Shown piece after piece: positions 14,462-15,292 of a DNA stretch of 15,292 nucleotides (its first letter is position 1; each line of letters begins with the position of its first letter). Below the pieces are notes generated by a model. That model was not told where the DNA came from. It did no database searches and saw nothing but the letters and a program-made list of their open reading frames with translations. Position numbers and translations under genes: made by a program. Location of the stretch: assembly GCA_964593155.1 (NCBI GenBank), contig CAZQHE010000103.1, positions 1-15,292 of the forward strand. The letters are read 5' to 3'. Source of the stretch: JAJRXK01 sp964593155 (GTDB lineage: Bacteria > Krumholzibacteriota > Krumholzibacteriia > JAJRXK01).

Positions 14462-15292
14462 TTGAGCCCATCTCCTTCGCATCCCGATGCCGGGCCGGCG
14501 CTCGAGCGCCTGCCGTCGCTGCGCGTGCTCGTGCTCGGCGACGTCATGCTCGACCGTTTCGTGCTGGGTCGGGTCGACCGGATCTCGCCCGAGGCGCCGG
14601 TGCCCGTGGTGTCGGTGCACGGTGAGGACGCCCGCCTGGGCGGAGCGGCCAACGTGGCCTCGAACGTGGCCGCGCTCGGGGCACAGGTCACCCTGGCCGG
14701 AGTGATCGGTCCGGGCGAGGCGGCCGATCAACTGCTCACGCTGCTCTCGGCCGCGCACATCGATGCCGGCGCGCTCCACCGTGCCGTGGATCGGCCGACC
14801 ACGGTGAAGACCCGGATCCTCGGGGGTGGCCAGCAGATCGTGCGGATCGACCGCGAGACGCGCTCTCCGTTGGCCGCCGCCGACGTCACCGCCCTGCTCG
14901 AGAACATCGCCACCCGGGGCGGGTTCGACGTGGTGATCGTGTCCGACTACGGCAAGGGCGTGATCGTGCCCGAGGTGATGGACCGCGCGCGGCGCTGGAA
15001 GGCCGAGGGCGTGCCGGTGGTGGTCGATCCCAAGCAGGCCGACTTCAGCGTTTACCGCGGGGCGAGCTGCATCACACCCAACGCGCGCGAGGCCGGCGCC
15101 GCGGTGCACGACGAGGTGGTCGACGACATCTCCGCCGAGCGGGCCGGGAGACGTCTGCGCGATCGCCTCGAGAGCGACATGGTCCTGCTCACCCGCGGCG
15201 AGCAGGGCATGACCCTGATCGGCGGCGACGATTCGGTCACCCACCTGCCCACCGAGGCCACCCGCGTGTTCGACGTCACCGGCGCCGGGGAC
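14462..15292 (+). CDS. rfaE1: D-glycero-beta-D-manno-heptose-7-phosphate kinase (RfaE1/HldE kinase domain), 3' end outside window
   Basis: The first 277 codons of a PfkB/ribokinase-family sugar kinase that phosphorylates heptose 7-phosphate at C1 in the ADP-heptose pathway for lipopolysaccharide inner core. The RfaE-specific GDVMLDRFVLGRVDRISPEAPVPVV is at about 26-50, LGGAANVASNVAALGA at 59-74, SDYGKGV at 161-167, VVDPK at 187-191, ITPNAREAG at 204-212, and the catalytic GAGD at 274-277, on the last codons of the window. Whether an adenylyltransferase domain follows (bifunctional HldE) cannot be seen. The TTG start is chosen from the GGAG and the promoter position and is less certain than the gene. 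It is transcribed away from the DUF3467 gene. Confidence 0.92.
   Translation, partial: MSPSPSHPDAGPALERLPSLRVLVLGDVMLDRFVLGRVDRISPEAPVPVVSVHGEDARLGGAANVASNVAALGAQVTLAGVIGPGEAADQLLTLLSAAHIDAGALHRAVDRPTTVKTRILGGGQQIVRIDRETRSPLAAADVTALLENIATRGGFDVVIVSDYGKGVIVPEVMDRARRWKAEGVPVVVDPKQADFSVYRGASCITPNAREAGAAVHDEVVDDISAERAGRRLRDRLESDMVLLTRGEQGMTLIGGDDSVTHLPTEATRVFDVTGAGD

Overview
This window is an ordinary-looking but densely packed chromosomal segment from a high-GC (estimated by eye at close to 70% G+C), Gram-negative-type bacterium. Four signs point to a diderm: an outer-membrane secretin (PilQ), a type IVa pilus alignment operon, an LpxL/HtrB-family acyltransferase and a heptose-phosphate kinase of lipopolysaccharide core synthesis. 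The gene order (pilMNOPQ followed by aroC-aroK, then rsmD-coaD-pta) is not the pilMNOPQ-aroK-aroB order of Gammaproteobacteria. This suggests another lineage, perhaps a deltaproteobacterial or FCB/Krumholzibacteriota-like group; that placement is only a guess from gene content. GTG and TTG starts are frequent. No tRNA, rRNA, CRISPR, insertion sequence, prophage or toxin gene was seen.

Layout. (1) 1-3919: the 3' end of pilM, then pilN, pilO, pilP and pilQ, the inner-membrane-to-secretin alignment complex of type IV pili. The operon is closed by a strong hairpin at 3940-3974. (2) 4058-7889: aroC, aroK, rsmD, coaD and pta, each overlapping the next by 1-11 bases, so almost certainly translationally coupled. 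They cover the end of the shikimate pathway, 16S rRNA methylation, coenzyme A synthesis and acetyl-CoA/acetyl-phosphate exchange. (3) 7892-10862: a class I aminotransferase and a two-subunit aconitase-superfamily hydro-lyase (LeuC/LeuD type). The small subunit departs from the usual LeuD motifs, so its substrate is uncertain. (4) 10866-14020: the ribosome-associated GTPase ObgE, the DNA-uptake protein DprA and the acyltransferase. (5) 13996-14322: a short minus-strand DUF3467 gene whose 3' end overlaps the acyltransferase gene by 25 bases. (6) 14462-15292: the start of rfaE1/hldE, cut by the window end. It is read divergently from the DUF3467 gene, and the two appear to share overlapping promoter elements.

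Together the plus-strand genes form two probable long transcription units (pil; aroC to acyltransferase), plus a divergent pair at the right end. The two longest gaps, 3920-4057 and 14323-14461, hold a terminator with a possible promoter, and a divergent promoter pair. No gap exceeds 300 bases. I did not find a clearly new multi-gene system. The points most worth checking are the atypical aconitase-family pair with its pta/aminotransferase neighbours, and the compact DUF3467 locus.
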